A stretch of DNA of 64,000 nt from Marsupella aquatica (taxonomy: Eukaryota; Marchantiophyta). Positions 24,150 to 34,279 of this stretch are shown here, piece by piece. The notes under the pieces are model-generated. The model saw only the letters and a program-made list of their open reading frames with translations, was not told the DNA's origin and did not search any database. The DNA is taken from NCBI GenBank assembly GCA_973895155.1, contig OZ316894.1, positions 21,452,001 through 21,516,000 of the forward strand, in the 5' to 3' direction. Position numbers and translations under genes: made by a program. Within the stretch, counting starts at the first letter, position 1; every line of letters starts with the position of its first letter.

Positions 24150-24960
24150 TTAATGGATCTTTTTCTGGCAACTCCCTGCTTCTCTAAAGAACATCAAGTT
24201 TCGTGTATACAAGATAGCGAGGATAACAGCCACGAGGAAATGGTCAAGAATGGTCTTGACCGAGCTCAGTCACTGCTTTAATTGGCCAGTGCTGGCTCAA
24301 GGCATGGTAGACACTATAATATACAAGTGACCCGATTTCTCCAGTTTGTCATAGAGACCAGACTATATTTAATACTCTTTGTCAACTTTATAGGTTTCTT
24401 CTGGTCTCAAATATGGCATATACGGTGTAGGACATCCCTCCTCGGGGGGTTAACTAAGTGTATATTTTGGGGTACCACGTGCGATCCTAGCCTAATATAA
24501 ATAGACCTATTTTATAAAGAGAATATTCTCCATTTTCAATATTAATAACCTATTTTATTTTATAAAAATTATATATTAGAGAATATTCTATAAACATGAG
24601 TTTATAATACCTTCTTTTGCCTCCTACGCTTTTTAAAAATTTAGTTAATTTCTATCAAAATACCTATTTTGGATCACACGTGGTTCCTAAGATTTTTGAT
24701 AGTCAACCCCCCGAGCATCCCTCCATACCATGATGACCTTTGTTATTTTCTTAAATCAATGAGCATCCCTCCATACCATGATAACCTCTTTATTTTCTTT
24801 AAATCAACAAGTGCACACCGTACCATGTTTTATCACATTTTGATGTGTGATTACAGGTAGGGGTTTCTTTCCTGACTGCTTCAATTGGTGTTTTCTATAT
24901 TGCAGATACAGGAAGGTAACGGTTTGAGCTGATATTGCTTTTGCTAAACTATCCGACCAG
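24150..24960. repeat. Right copy of intra-unit duplication, carrying a MITE
   Basis: Matches 22905-23420 with small differences (for example TTTAATTGG replacing CATGG near 24276) and is split by the insertion at 24441-24715. After 24960 the normal unit sequence continues (AGAGAGTAGCAAACAAAG). Confidence 0.75.
24441..24715. mobile_element. MITE, 275 bp, with 16 bp terminal inverted repeats
   Basis: The left end is CTCGGGGGGTTAACTA and the right end, reverse complemented, is CTCGGGGGGTTGACTA. An 8 bp direct repeat CATCCCTC flanks it (24433-24440 and 24716-24723). The homologous sites in 22905-23420 and in unit 1 have no insertion. The interior is AT-rich and non-coding, with an internal direct repeat TATTTTGG...CACGTG near each end. 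An 8 bp target suggests the hAT group, but the ends are not diagnostic, so the superfamily is left open. Confidence 0.85.
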
Positions 24961-25534
24961 AGAGTAGCAAACAAAGATATCAGGTTTTTTTCTCATATCA
25001 AACTAATCATTAATGCCAAGCCTTTACAACTTATATTTCAAACTGCCAACAAACAAGGGGCGCCCAACCAGTAGATATGATCCCTTGGACAAAAGACCCA
25101 AAAATCAAGGGGGGTGAACCAAAGGGCCAAGAAAGGCCAGGAAGCAAACAAACAAGAGAGCAACCAAAGACCTAAAACCCAGAAGCCCAAAGCCTACTGG
25201 TCGGCAATCAACAACCTCACCCCTACGAAGAATAGTGAACGCCTGTGTGCCCGCTGAAGTGCAACACCCTGTCTTGAATTGAGGCTTTCTACTGAGTAGA
25301 TTTCTGTCAGCCAGTCACATTGTGGGTTTGGTAGCCAGGGCATTTGCAGGTTGGACTGGATTGCTAACTCTCAGTGGTAGATGCTATCGTTTGAGCATTT
25401 CTTGATTGGGTTAAATGCAGCATTGCCTCTGTCCCATGGAAATTTTAGTTATCGGTATTTGCCTCTCACCATGCCTAGGGGCCGTATTGTGTCTTTCGTG
25501 TTTCTTTCAGCACATGAATCCAAGATATGTAAAG

Positions 25535-25640
25535 GATGTTGCTATATTGCTATATGGCGCTTCACCTTTTGTATATCAAGCATATCATGAATTCTAGATG
25601 TGTAAATGATGTTGCTATATTGCTATGTGGCGCCTTTCCT
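25535..25640. repeat. 73 bp minisatellite, about 1.5-2 copies (unit 2)
   Basis: Counterpart of 7437-7638 and 41970-42145. Units start at about 25535 and 25608. Confidence 0.7.
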
Positions 25641-27402
25641 GCTTTAGTCCTATTCAGATTTTTTTATGTATATTTATTTCAATGTGCCGCAAAGAAGGTG
25701 CATCTTTTGTACTTTTGGAATTTGCAGTTTTTTTTGCCCCAGCTCATAATGTTTCTCATCTTTCCATCCCATATTCAATGTTGCCCATCCTGAATACAAT
25801 AGAGATTTCCATAAACACTAGGGAATAGTACTGAAAAATCAGTTTTGGGGCCAAAACGTCAAGTACAGTAAAGTCCCTAAAAATGAGAAATCTGAAAAAC
25901 TTGTGGTGAGATGCATTGTGCCCACCACAGCCCTGAGAAGCAATGTTAGGCACAGCCCAAAAGTCAGCATTGTCTGGTGGTGCACCAACAACCACTTTTA
26001 GCAGCTTAGAGCAGCACCACTAGTGTCAACAATGTTCAGAATGTCTTTCACAGAGCTCACCCTAAATGGTGATTCTGAAACTCAAGCTTTTTAGCTAAAG
26101 TATGTGTTAGAAAACAGAGAAGTATGAGTTATTTTTATGTTTTGCTAAACAACATTTTGCACATAAACTCCGAAAAAATAGTCATGATGAGTGAACATTG
26201 GAAAAAATAGAACTCAAATGTGTGCTAAGCCAACACATAAATTTTGCCACTTGGCTCACTTGTAGTACGGTGTAGTGGTGCTAAAGTATCTGCAATTGAG
26301 TTATTGATTGGTGTACCTGCTTTGCAATGTTGTACCTTTACACTTGTACTTTTGATTTACACTGTATCTTAAGTAACCTATTCAATTCTCTCTTCAAGAG
26401 CTAACTCCTAACTACAATTCCTTTTTTGATAACCTACCTCTGATACACATTTGCTTCTCTCTCCTTTTTACACATCTTCTCCTAATACACAATAGTAGGA
26501 GTGCCTTAGAGCGAACATTTTACATTCTGTATAACTGTTTGTAAGATCTTTGCAATGGAAAGGCATGTCTGTGTGATTTCTCAGTTTTCAGGATTGGAAA
26601 TTCTGCAATCCGGTCCTTTAAAAATCAAAATCAAGTGCGGAATAAATAAACTGCCTACCGATAGTTAAAAGCTGCTTCCGATACACTGTAAACTGCCTTA
26701 TGGGATGGAAGGGTTCCCAAATTCTGTCCCCTGTTTGTAAGTCTTGGAAATTTGAAGGAGACCAGGGGTGATTTTTATTGTTCCTGGCCTACCAGCTCAT
26801 GTCACGTAGGCACATGTTTATATTTCATAAATTTGCATATTTTGAGCATATTAGTATGTGGTGGGTTTATTAAATTCAGCTGGCAGAATTTGGAATGGCA
26901 AGAATTTTAAAGTGAGGAGAAATACCATGGCGGGGATGAAACTTTATTAATATCAGTAAACAGAAATTACAATTGAATGACTCATGTGAGAGCCTCAATG
27001 AACGATAAGAATGTATGTTTCATGTGGGTGAAATGTCTGGAAGATATGATTCTGTCTAGTGGATAGATGTTTCTTTTGAACGTTGCTTTGATGAATGAAG
27101 TCAACTGTGAGCTCAACCAGAAATGTTGAGATTCTCAGTGATACACAACTCTGGCGGAACGCTGTGACTGAAGACCATCAACCGAAAACAGAGCTAACCT
27201 TCATGGAAAGTTGAGGTAGTTGGGAGCACTTGACAAAATCGTTGAGATGAATCACACTCGTACATCGACTTGAATGTGTCTGAGATGACAAAACGGAAGT
27301 CATGGCAAATGGGCAGCCCATTTCATCCACTTCACTCTTTCCTGGGTGTCGATCGTGGTTGTTGGAGTAGTCTCGTTGCATTAATTGTATTAAAGCCCTA
27401 AT

Positions 27403-27714
27403 ATGGTAGGCAGCAAATCAAATGCCCCCCCCCCCCCCGTCAAAGGCAAGAAGGACGAGAAAGAACCGAGCAACACCACCATTTCCACCAAGCGAATTAC
27501 TGACCCAACCTTTACAGTCACCCCTCCTCACAGTGCCGCTAAGCCAGTCAACCGTGGATGTGATTGGAAAATCCAGATTGGGTCCAGCCAAGCCTGGGCC
27601 ATGTCACCAAACTTCAGTGAGCTTGTTCAAGCATTCTCGGTAGGATTCACAAAGTCAGGAAGCCTTCCACCCACACATACGCTGGAGGAGATAGTGTCCA
27701 GCGTTGATGAGTAG
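27403..27714 (+). CDS. Uncharacterised 103-residue ORF with poly-C tract
   Basis: Open frame beginning MVGSKSNAPPPP, with Lys- and Thr-rich sequence and then CDWKIQIGSSQAWAM. The Pro codons come from a run of 14 C at 27425-27438, a length-unstable tract that would shift the frame if it changed. No known family is recognised and it may be chance. Confidence 0.2.
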   Translation: MVGSKSNAPPPPVKGKKDEKEPSNTTISTKRITDPTFTVTPPHSAAKPVNRGCDWKIQIGSSQAWAMSPNFSELVQAFSVGFTKSGSLPPTHTLEEIVSSVDE

Positions 27715-28413
27715 TGCAATTGTGGCTCTGTCACAATACTTTGTAAAAAAAATTGATTACCATACTTAATGGAAGCGATGGATGTATTTACCAAATTGAG
27801 TGACTTTTTATTGCATAAGCGTTCATTCCCCGTAGATCATGTCGAATGATTACAGGTCCATCTGCTTTGTCATTTAATAACGGCTTTTGCCTTATTGTTT
27901 GTGCCAATGCTTTGTGGATCGTTGCTGCCTCACCCTTGCACTGAACGGATGCTTCATCCAAAGCAACATGCACTCCCAAGCAACACTATGAAATTCCCCA
28001 TTATTGCCTTACATGGAACTTAGTGCTCGGATTGTCATTCATTGACACAGTGTAACATGAATCATATATTTATTCTGAATATGGGCTCACCGACAAGGAA
28101 CACGTAGTTACTATAATTTCCAAAATAGACTATGTGGAGTCTGAAACATATGGGCAATGTTCAACCTGTTCCCAACATATTGTACTAGCGCAAGTTTACT
28201 ATCGACGAGCGGCTACACACTTGTACAAAATGCCAAGTAAGGCATGGTACCAGTTGGACCTCAACTGGACACTACTCTACAATGGCTCTTACAAAGTCAG
28301 GGACCAAACTACTCCGCCTACATATCGCCGCCATTCTCGTGAGTTGCAATAGGGCCTGTAAGTGCGTCCTTGAACACAAATATGACTCTGTGCATGCTGC
28401 AATTCTTCAGACG

Positions 28414-28665
28414 CTATGCTTCCTTTTGTGTCGTTGTATTTGTGAACACGTCAGCCTCAACGTCCTCAAGGAAGCGCTCCTCGTCCTTTTGTTCGGCATT
28501 GGACTCAGAAATCAGGTCCTCGTCTGAAGTGTCAATCCAAATAGCCTCCGCTTCAAGCTGTAATTCAACACACCATTTTGTGAGATGGATTGTCAGTGAA
28601 GCATGCAACATTACAAAAACAAATAATTGGGAATTATGGTTGTGGATTGGGGGTCTGAGATACAA
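28414..28665 (-). CDS. Possible acidic exon of an uncharacterised minus-strand gene
   Basis: Open frame of 83 codons. The C-terminal half is strongly acidic (WIDTSDEDLISE, EERFLEDVEADVF). It lies in line with other minus-strand frames in the insert and might be one exon. No family is recognised. Confidence 0.2.
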   Translation of the reverse strand: MYLRPPIHNHNSQLFVFVMLHASLTIHLTKWCVELQLEAEAIWIDTSDEDLISESNAEQKDEERFLEDVEADVFTNTTTQKEA

Positions 28666-28771
28666 TCACCTGCTTTGTTGCAAATTCGTCAGTACAGGAG
28701 AGAAGTTTCTTGCACATAGCCATCATGTTCGGCATGTAACTCTCCATGGCCTTTGCCTTATGGTCTGTCTT

Positions 28772-29107
28772 TCACTGCTTGTACTCGTTCTCTCCCAAGG
28801 TCTGAAATTGTGGCCAGCCGTACTCTTCCTCCCAAATAAGATTGTCGTGTTTTGAACGCATCCACATGAGAGCATCTTTGCATAGCTGCTTCCGAAGCAC
28901 CGCCATGGCATCGTGGACTTCAACTGCACCAAAGCAGCCATCCAATGGTTTGAAAAAAATCCGAAGAGTTGTGGTAGTGCGGGACAATCGCCCAACTTCA
29001 CATTCGTCCAAGTGGGCATATGCATTATCTTGGATGTCACCAAGAGCTTGGGTGGTCCATGAACAAACATATGATGAATGTGGGCAATTCAAAATCAAGG
29101 CTTGCAA
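28772..29107 (-). CDS. Possible exon of an uncharacterised minus-strand gene
   Basis: Open frame of 111 codons with well-mixed composition (FFKPLDGCFGAVEVHDAM, WMRSKHDNLIWEEEYGW). It looks more protein-like than the overlapping frames, but no family is recognised. Confidence 0.25.
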   Translation of the reverse strand: MQALILNCPHSSYVCSWTTQALGDIQDNAYAHLDECEVGRLSRTTTTLRIFFKPLDGCFGAVEVHDAMAVLRKQLCKDALMWMRSKHDNLIWEEEYGWPQFQTLGENEYKQ

Positions 29108-29492
29108 GCAGCCCAGTTGCGGTCATTCATCAGACTGTCCCAAGCTTGGAACCCAAGTTTTGGCATGAATAATTCAAAGAACATGATGAAGATACTCTGA
29201 GGCGCAATTATAGGTGGGGGTGATTTTCATGACTCTCTTCAAATCGGGTGACCCACTTGCTTTGAGTTGTTGCCCTGCACCAATGAATTCAAAACCAGTT
29301 GTGAACTGTCACAACAAGAAAGACGTCCGGGATTGCTACTGAATAGCAGTGGCTTGCATGAAGAAAGGCTTGCAGTACTTACTTCATCCTTCTTTTTGCC
29401 ATGCTCCATCGCTGTCATAGTGTTCCCGTGCACTGTAGTAGTTGGGAGACATTTGTGCTCCTGGTTGCTTTCGTCGAGCTGCATTCCTCATC

Positions 29493-29738
29493 TCATGTGC
29501 ATTGGTGCTGTGCAAGTGGGTCGTTTGTATACAATGATCTCGGGGTGCCTTCATTGATGAGTCCATGCTTTTTGTAAACATGGCAACCATACGTGTGCAG
29601 GTTTTTAAACACAACATTTCTGCAAGGCAACATCTTGCAAACAGCACCAATGCCGTATCGAGAAAAATGAACTCCCTCCTTAGCTTCACATGTCACTTCC
29701 TCGGTCACTTCAGACTCCTGTTCACAAGTATAAACCAT
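29493..29738 (-). CDS. Zinc-finger-like fragment on the minus strand
   Basis: An 81-codon frame contains CKMLPC followed by FKNLHTYGCHVYKKHG. The spacing of Cys, Phe, Leu and His resembles a C2H2 finger, of a kind found in several transposon-encoded proteins. Family assignment is inference. It lies upstream, in minus-strand order, of the 111-codon frame. Confidence 0.35.
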   Translation of the reverse strand: MVYTCEQESEVTEEVTCEAKEGVHFSRYGIGAVCKMLPCRNVVFKNLHTYGCHVYKKHGLINEGTPRSLYTNDPLAQHQCT

Positions 29739-30102
29739 GCAATATTACTCATTCGAAGTCCAACATGTAATTCAACATGCACGAAAACAACTGCAAGAAA
29801 ATGAATGATAGGCACGTTACTGCTTTGCAGTGGGCACATGGTTCATGTAATGCAGCACATTTGCAAAAATGTGCAGGCTTTGGCTGCAAATTCCCCTATG
29901 GAGATGGTTCATGTGTCTTGGCACCTTGGTCATTGCGGGTAGGATGCCTCTCCTCCACGTCGGTATCTTGAAGCATGTCATCTCTATATTGAACACCAAC
30001 CTTTGCTTTTCTTGGAGTATAGCGGGACTGGTCCCCTGTATTGAACACCAACCTTAGTTAGCTTGTCATGGGGTAAACTGGGTTGCTTGAACAGGGTTTA
30101 CA

Positions 30103-30423
30103 TCAGCTGGCCTCCTTAGACTTTCTTCTCTTTCCAAGTGGGCGGACAACCTCAGTTTCACTGTCGTCACACGCATTGGCATCACTAATGTTTAGGTTTG
30201 GCATGTGGGCTGTGGGCTCAGATGTCGCGGCTTTGGGGCTAGGTGGAGCTGGTGGACTTTCCACTGGAATTACAACAGGAGGTCCTACTACCTGAAGAGG
30301 TGGCCCTAAACTATTCCCTAAAGTCGGACCATTGGTAGTGCCAGGTGGTGCTTCCAGCGCCTGTACTGGGACCATACTGGAATCCACCGTAACTATAGCA
30401 GGCTGTTTGTCCGCCTCCAACAT
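30103..30423 (-). CDS. Proline-rich low-complexity ORF on the minus strand
   Basis: Open frame of 106 codons, rich in Pro, Val and Gly, ending with the basic cluster GKRRKSK that could act as a nuclear signal. It may be a linker exon of the same minus-strand gene. Low complexity limits the support. Confidence 0.25.
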   Translation of the reverse strand: MLEADKQPAIVTVDSSMVPVQALEAPPGTTNGPTLGNSLGPPLQVVGPPVVIPVESPPAPPSPKAATSEPTAHMPNLNISDANACDDSETEVVRPLGKRRKSKEAS

Positions 30424-31093
30424 AGGTTGGCTTTTGGCAGGACCCTATAATAAGAAAAGGAATGATTCGGTGTGCAACGCATGCAGTAAGCAGGCTCAAC
30501 ATGTAAAGCAAGAACTGAAACTGTAAATGAGGTTTTCACCTACAATGCATAGTGGTAAGTACTTAGGAAGTGCCTGGGTCTTTGTGCGCGGCATTGGGTC
30601 TTGACACCTGCAATATGAATAGTGCAATGATATGCCACGCTTAGTGTGTTTACTGAGGGTGAATGAATGGATGACAGTGTCGTATGATTTATTTTACATT
30701 GTACATTACTAGGCATTTCCGCCAACGATTGTAGAACATGACATAAAAACGCGTAGGCCCTGTTGTGGATCAGACGAAGCCTACGTCACTGCATGCAGTG
30801 AAATGCAATTGGGGAAGCACTCGGTTGAAAGTACAATTTTACTATAGTAAAGAAACCAAGAATAAAATATTGAAGAGCATGCTTGACGCAAAGTGGCACA
30901 CAAAATATAATTGCGAACAACATTATTTGTTTATCATCATACATAGTGAAGCTGGTGGTCCATCTTCAGTCCGAGCAACAAATTTACAAAACCTGCAATA
31001 TTGTTCAACTCTGGCTGTTCGAAGCAAAATTGCTACATGTATGCATATATGTATGGCAATGATTTGCGCTAGAGTTATTCTGCATGCGACAAT

Positions 31094-31477
31094 CTATCGG
31101 GTCTGCCCAGAGTAGGCATCTAACGATGAATTCAAGACTTCTACTAGGCGTCGAACGATGGAAGAGATGGTGCCCTGCTGGCTGGAGTCATTGACATCAA
31201 CATTGCAATCATCCTGTACCACCTCTGACTTTTCTCCTTGGCTTGATGTAGCTGTGGTGTAAGAGGAGGATGTCGGGCTCTTCATTGTCAGTATAGGCGC
31301 CGAAGTTGCAACTAGTTTTTGCGTGATTACTAGGGCAGGGGATGAATGTTGGATTCTAGATGTGGCAGTAACCACATTAAACTGTGGCCTTGACGGAGTC
31401 CAAGCGCGTGGAGGGTGCGGTGATCGACTGTGGTCCTTGCAATCCTTGTCGCCCAGGCCGCCCGCGTTTGGGTCCAC
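31094..31477 (-). CDS. Ser/Thr/Pro-rich ORF on the minus strand
   Basis: Open frame of 127 codons, low complexity in the middle, ending in VRRLVEVLNSSLDAYSGQ. It follows the OB-fold-like frame at 31504-32004 and may be its downstream exon: an AATAG that could be an acceptor lies just before its frame. The splice connection is not established. Confidence 0.25.
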   Translation of the reverse strand: MDPNAGGLGDKDCKDHSRSPHPPRAWTPSRPQFNVVTATSRIQHSSPALVITQKLVATSAPILTMKSPTSSSYTTATSSQGEKSEVVQDDCNVDVNDSSQQGTISSIVRRLVEVLNSSLDAYSGQTR

Positions 31478-31503
31478 AAACGGGATTGCGGCAATGTGCT
31501 ATT

Positions 31504-32004
31504 TCATGAAACAATGTCCAACTCGTGGACAGACAAAATTCCATGATTGATCTGAAACGTTACATTGCAAAGTGGCACCCCGAGTGGCGCATGCTTCACT
31601 GAATCATGGATGGCCTGGAACTGATCCACTGGCTCCATACATGCTAATGCACTTGTGGAGAGGCCCACCAACTCTCTGGCGGCATCCCAAATTGTAGCTC
31701 GCAAGGCAGGCTTGCCGTATGATGAATGCAAAGTACCATCCGTCAACAATACCTCAAAATGGAAGAATTCGGTGCATGTTCCATTTTGAATGGCATCATG
31801 CTCACAATGGTTCCCTCTGGGACCTTTGATAGAAATCTTACACATGCCTTGGGGAATGACCTCTGTACAACCCCGATACTCAAATTTCTTTGGAAAAGGA
31901 TTGTTGGCAATGAAATTTAACACCTCAACACTACACAGTCGCAGGAAACCCGTTTCCTCTCTCATGACAGCACTGTGAACATCGAAAAGGGTTGTGGTCA
32001 ACAT
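31504..32004 (-). CDS. Possible OB-fold (RPA-like) protein fragment
   Basis: A 166-codon frame. The part EFFHFEVLLTDGT followed by LRATIWDAARELVGLS resembles the C-terminal OB fold of replication protein A large subunits, where a Cys-bearing zinc loop precedes such a strand and ATLWD...LLG segment. Several Cys/His (RGCTE, GMCK, NHCEH, GTCTE) sit where the zinc loop would be. If correct it binds single-stranded nucleic acid. The resemblance is by eye and moderate at best. Neighbouring minus-strand frames could be later exons. Confidence 0.35.
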   Translation of the reverse strand: MLTTTLFDVHSAVMREETGFLRLCSVEVLNFIANNPFPKKFEYRGCTEVIPQGMCKISIKGPRGNHCEHDAIQNGTCTEFFHFEVLLTDGTLHSSYGKPALRATIWDAARELVGLSTSALACMEPVDQFQAIHDSVKHAPLGVPLCNVTFQINHGILSVHELDIVS

Positions 32005-32409
32005 GTAGAGCTGCCAGGTTACTGTCCTTTGTAGCTTCTTGCCATGTATGTTCTCACTATGGTCTCGCTATTCGACTGAGCAATTAGTAAGCTCTCTGCA
32101 AAAAGCAAAGAGCACAGTAAGCAGCAATTTCAGAATCCACTTATAAAAAATACCTAAACAATGAATGTAAATTTGACTGACAAAATGGTGAATGAAGATC
32201 ATACACATTCGCACGATGCGCTTAGCGATGGAATGTCGCCTGCCAGGGTAAGGAATAGTAAGGACAGGATGAGTATGTAAGCAAACTGCAACTGGCGGGA
32301 GGCGGGAATGTGCAATGGCATTCCCTTGGGTATTGTTCGGCCAATGGGATTCAATGGGCTGCGCTACACCCAAAAAATCAAAAGTGTAACGTCATGCTGA
32401 ATACAAATA

Positions 32410-32620
32410 CGGCCATTCTAGGGCATTGCGCGAGCCGACCCGAGAAGAGGGATGGTCGCTGGTTGCGCAGAAGTGGGCCCGGGACCGGTGGCCGGACTTG
32501 GGGGGCTGGGCCATAGGGACAGCCCCGTCCTGCCTTTCAGGGGGAGGTGGCTTGGGCCAATGGTCCGGGAGGGACAGTCTGCCCGAACTGACCCCAAACT
32601 GCCCAAAACGCTAATAAGGT
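32410..32620. other. GC-rich patch in an AT-rich context
   Basis: The stretch is visibly GC-rich, with GGGCCCGGGACCGG and many CCGG/GGCC motifs, while both sides are AT-rich. No convincing protein or RNA gene is seen. Confidence 0.5.
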
Positions 32621-32648
32621 GTAACCCCCCAAAGCCTTACTGTCAATG

Positions 32649-32684
32649 GGCAATGTCGATGCATTAATGTGCATCGATATTGCC
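32649..32684. repeat. 15 bp inverted repeat (14 of 15 matched)
   Basis: Arms GGCAATGTCGATGCA (32649-32663) and TGCATCGATATTGCC (32670-32684) have a 6 nt loop. It sits at the right edge of the unit 2-specific insert. Confidence 0.7.
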
Positions 32685-32690
32685 AATCGT

Positions 32691-33282
32691 GCTGAATAAC
32701 ACTTCTTCGACTCTATTGCTAAACATGACTTCACTCGAAAGAAGTGTTTATTGCAAAACAGACATGTCTCAGATTGGAGCGATGTGTTGCCAGAAACATA
32801 AATCATAACTCCATAGGGAAGAGGCACTTGACAAAAACTAACCAATATTCTATCAATCATGATTCTTATATAACCAAAATACTATACTCTGCCTAAACAC
32901 TTATCATGATTCTTATATATGGAAACTACTAAACTCTGCCTACACGCTTAGACTCTATTAGTAAATAAACATGACTTCGTTGGAAAGAAGTGTTGCCCAA
33001 ACATAAACCACTATTTCATAGAGAAAAAGTATTTGACAAAACATCAATCAAAGTTATCAATCAAGACTCTTAATCAAAGTACTAGGCTCCCTCTCAACAC
33101 TAATGTGAGAATCTCTTATGAAGCAAACATGACTCCCTTGGAAAAAAAGTGTTGCCAGAACATAAAGCACAAGGAAGAAAGGAAAAAAAGTGTGGCCAGA
33201 TCATAAACCACTACTCCACAAGGAGATCGGGCCAAAACGGAGAACGGGCAACCAAAAAATATTGAAGCGCGCCAAAGTGGGA
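32691..33282. other. Spacer upstream of copy 3 promoter
   Basis: No gene is seen. It resembles 14640-15430 upstream of copy 2 and includes a 48 bp tandem repeat at 32859-32950. Confidence 0.6.
32859..32950. repeat. 48 bp tandem repeat, two copies
   Basis: Units start at about 32859 and 32907 with TGATTCTTATAT. This is the counterpart of the three-copy array at 14736-14880. Confidence 0.8.
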
Positions 33283-34279
33283 GACAAAATACTCGAACAC
33301 TCCCTTCTTCAAGTCTTCTCACTCGGTGATGGCTGTCTGAGTGACTCGCGTTAGCTCCATGATCACGTCGACACCCTCTCAACGATGTGTGAAGCCGCGC
33401 GGATGGAAGCCTAGATGTATCTTGCACCCTCCGTTGTTCCACAATCGGTCCAATTCCGCAGATTTTCAGAGTGAGACTCCACCTCTATATATCCTCGGCA
33501 GAAGAAGGATTCCCGTTGAAGTTTGTGAAAAGCAGTCCAGCTTGTTTGCTTTTGGGGTCGACTATGATCAATTTTCCGAAATCTTGATGACTATTTCCGA
33601 TGCAATCCTCTCCAAATAACCCGAAGCCAATCCTTACTAGTGGGTGAACTTTGAAATTTCCTCAAGGATGCCGTTGGTGCACCAGGGGAGCAGGATCTGG
33701 AATCTGGTCTTGTGTGACATCACTGCCATTCTACCGTCCACTGGAGGTACTGTTTGGCGCAAACGAGGACTCTCTCTCTGCCACCTCCTGAGAGAGGTTC
33801 AGATGGTGAGAGGTTTGTGAGTTCCAATTGCGATCCTTTGGGAACTCCAACGGGACCCCTTGAAGGCACGAGCAAGTCTTCATCTCTGGTGAAATGTTTT
33901 CTTCCTCGGTCTCTTTCCGCTGTTAGTCTCCATGTGGAGTGAATTCCGAACGAGAAGGGACGTTCTGTTTAAGTCCACCGCACCTCGTCCTTACGAAACG
34001 GTCGACATAAGATCAATTGAAATACGAGACGAAAGTCACCAACTCATCGATCTGCGTCTTCACGATGCCGAACGAAGAAGCCGTGCCAATTTGCGCAGAG
34101 AGTTGGTACTTCATATACTGATGGAAAGGCTACGGTGTAAATAGGTGGAATCTCTGTGTGAAAATCGTATCACAACTGGTTGAATCCTTCCTCAATTTCA
34201 TCGTCTGTGTATTCATGAAGATTCAGCAGGTGTGTTCCCGTGTGTCTTCAAGTGGCCGTTATTGAATACCCTCTCAGAT
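33283..34279 (+). promoter_or_regulatory. Promoter and leader of Hyd-NLR copy 3
   Basis: Close match to 15438-16424 with TATATAT at 33486-33492. The leader copy of the hydrophobic segment (near 34180-34260) is frame-broken relative to copies 2 and 5 by an extra T near 34131. This supports a downstream coding start at 34280. Confidence 0.5.

Larger units (their letters stand above)
21705..27397. other. 3' flank of unit 2, gene-poor and rearranged
   Basis: No supported gene. It parallels the unit 1 and unit 3 flanks but contains an internal duplication (22905-23420 and 24150-24960), an AT-rich spacer between the two parts and a MITE. The part from about 26036 on extends past the copia target site of unit 1. 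It is shared with unit 3 up to about 43937, and both end abruptly near the motif TAATTGTATTAAAGC. Confidence 0.6.
27398..32690. other. Unit 2-specific insert of about 5.3 kb
   Basis: This block has no counterpart in the other units. The left edge is where units 2 and 3 stop matching (27396 and 43937). The right edge is where the spacer seen at 14640-15430 begins. It contains a series of short minus-strand open frames separated by stretches without open frames, one + strand frame with a C14 run, and a GC-rich patch near the right end. No terminal repeats or target duplication are seen. It could be a decayed transposon or a captured multi-exon gene on the minus strand. Confidence 0.5.
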
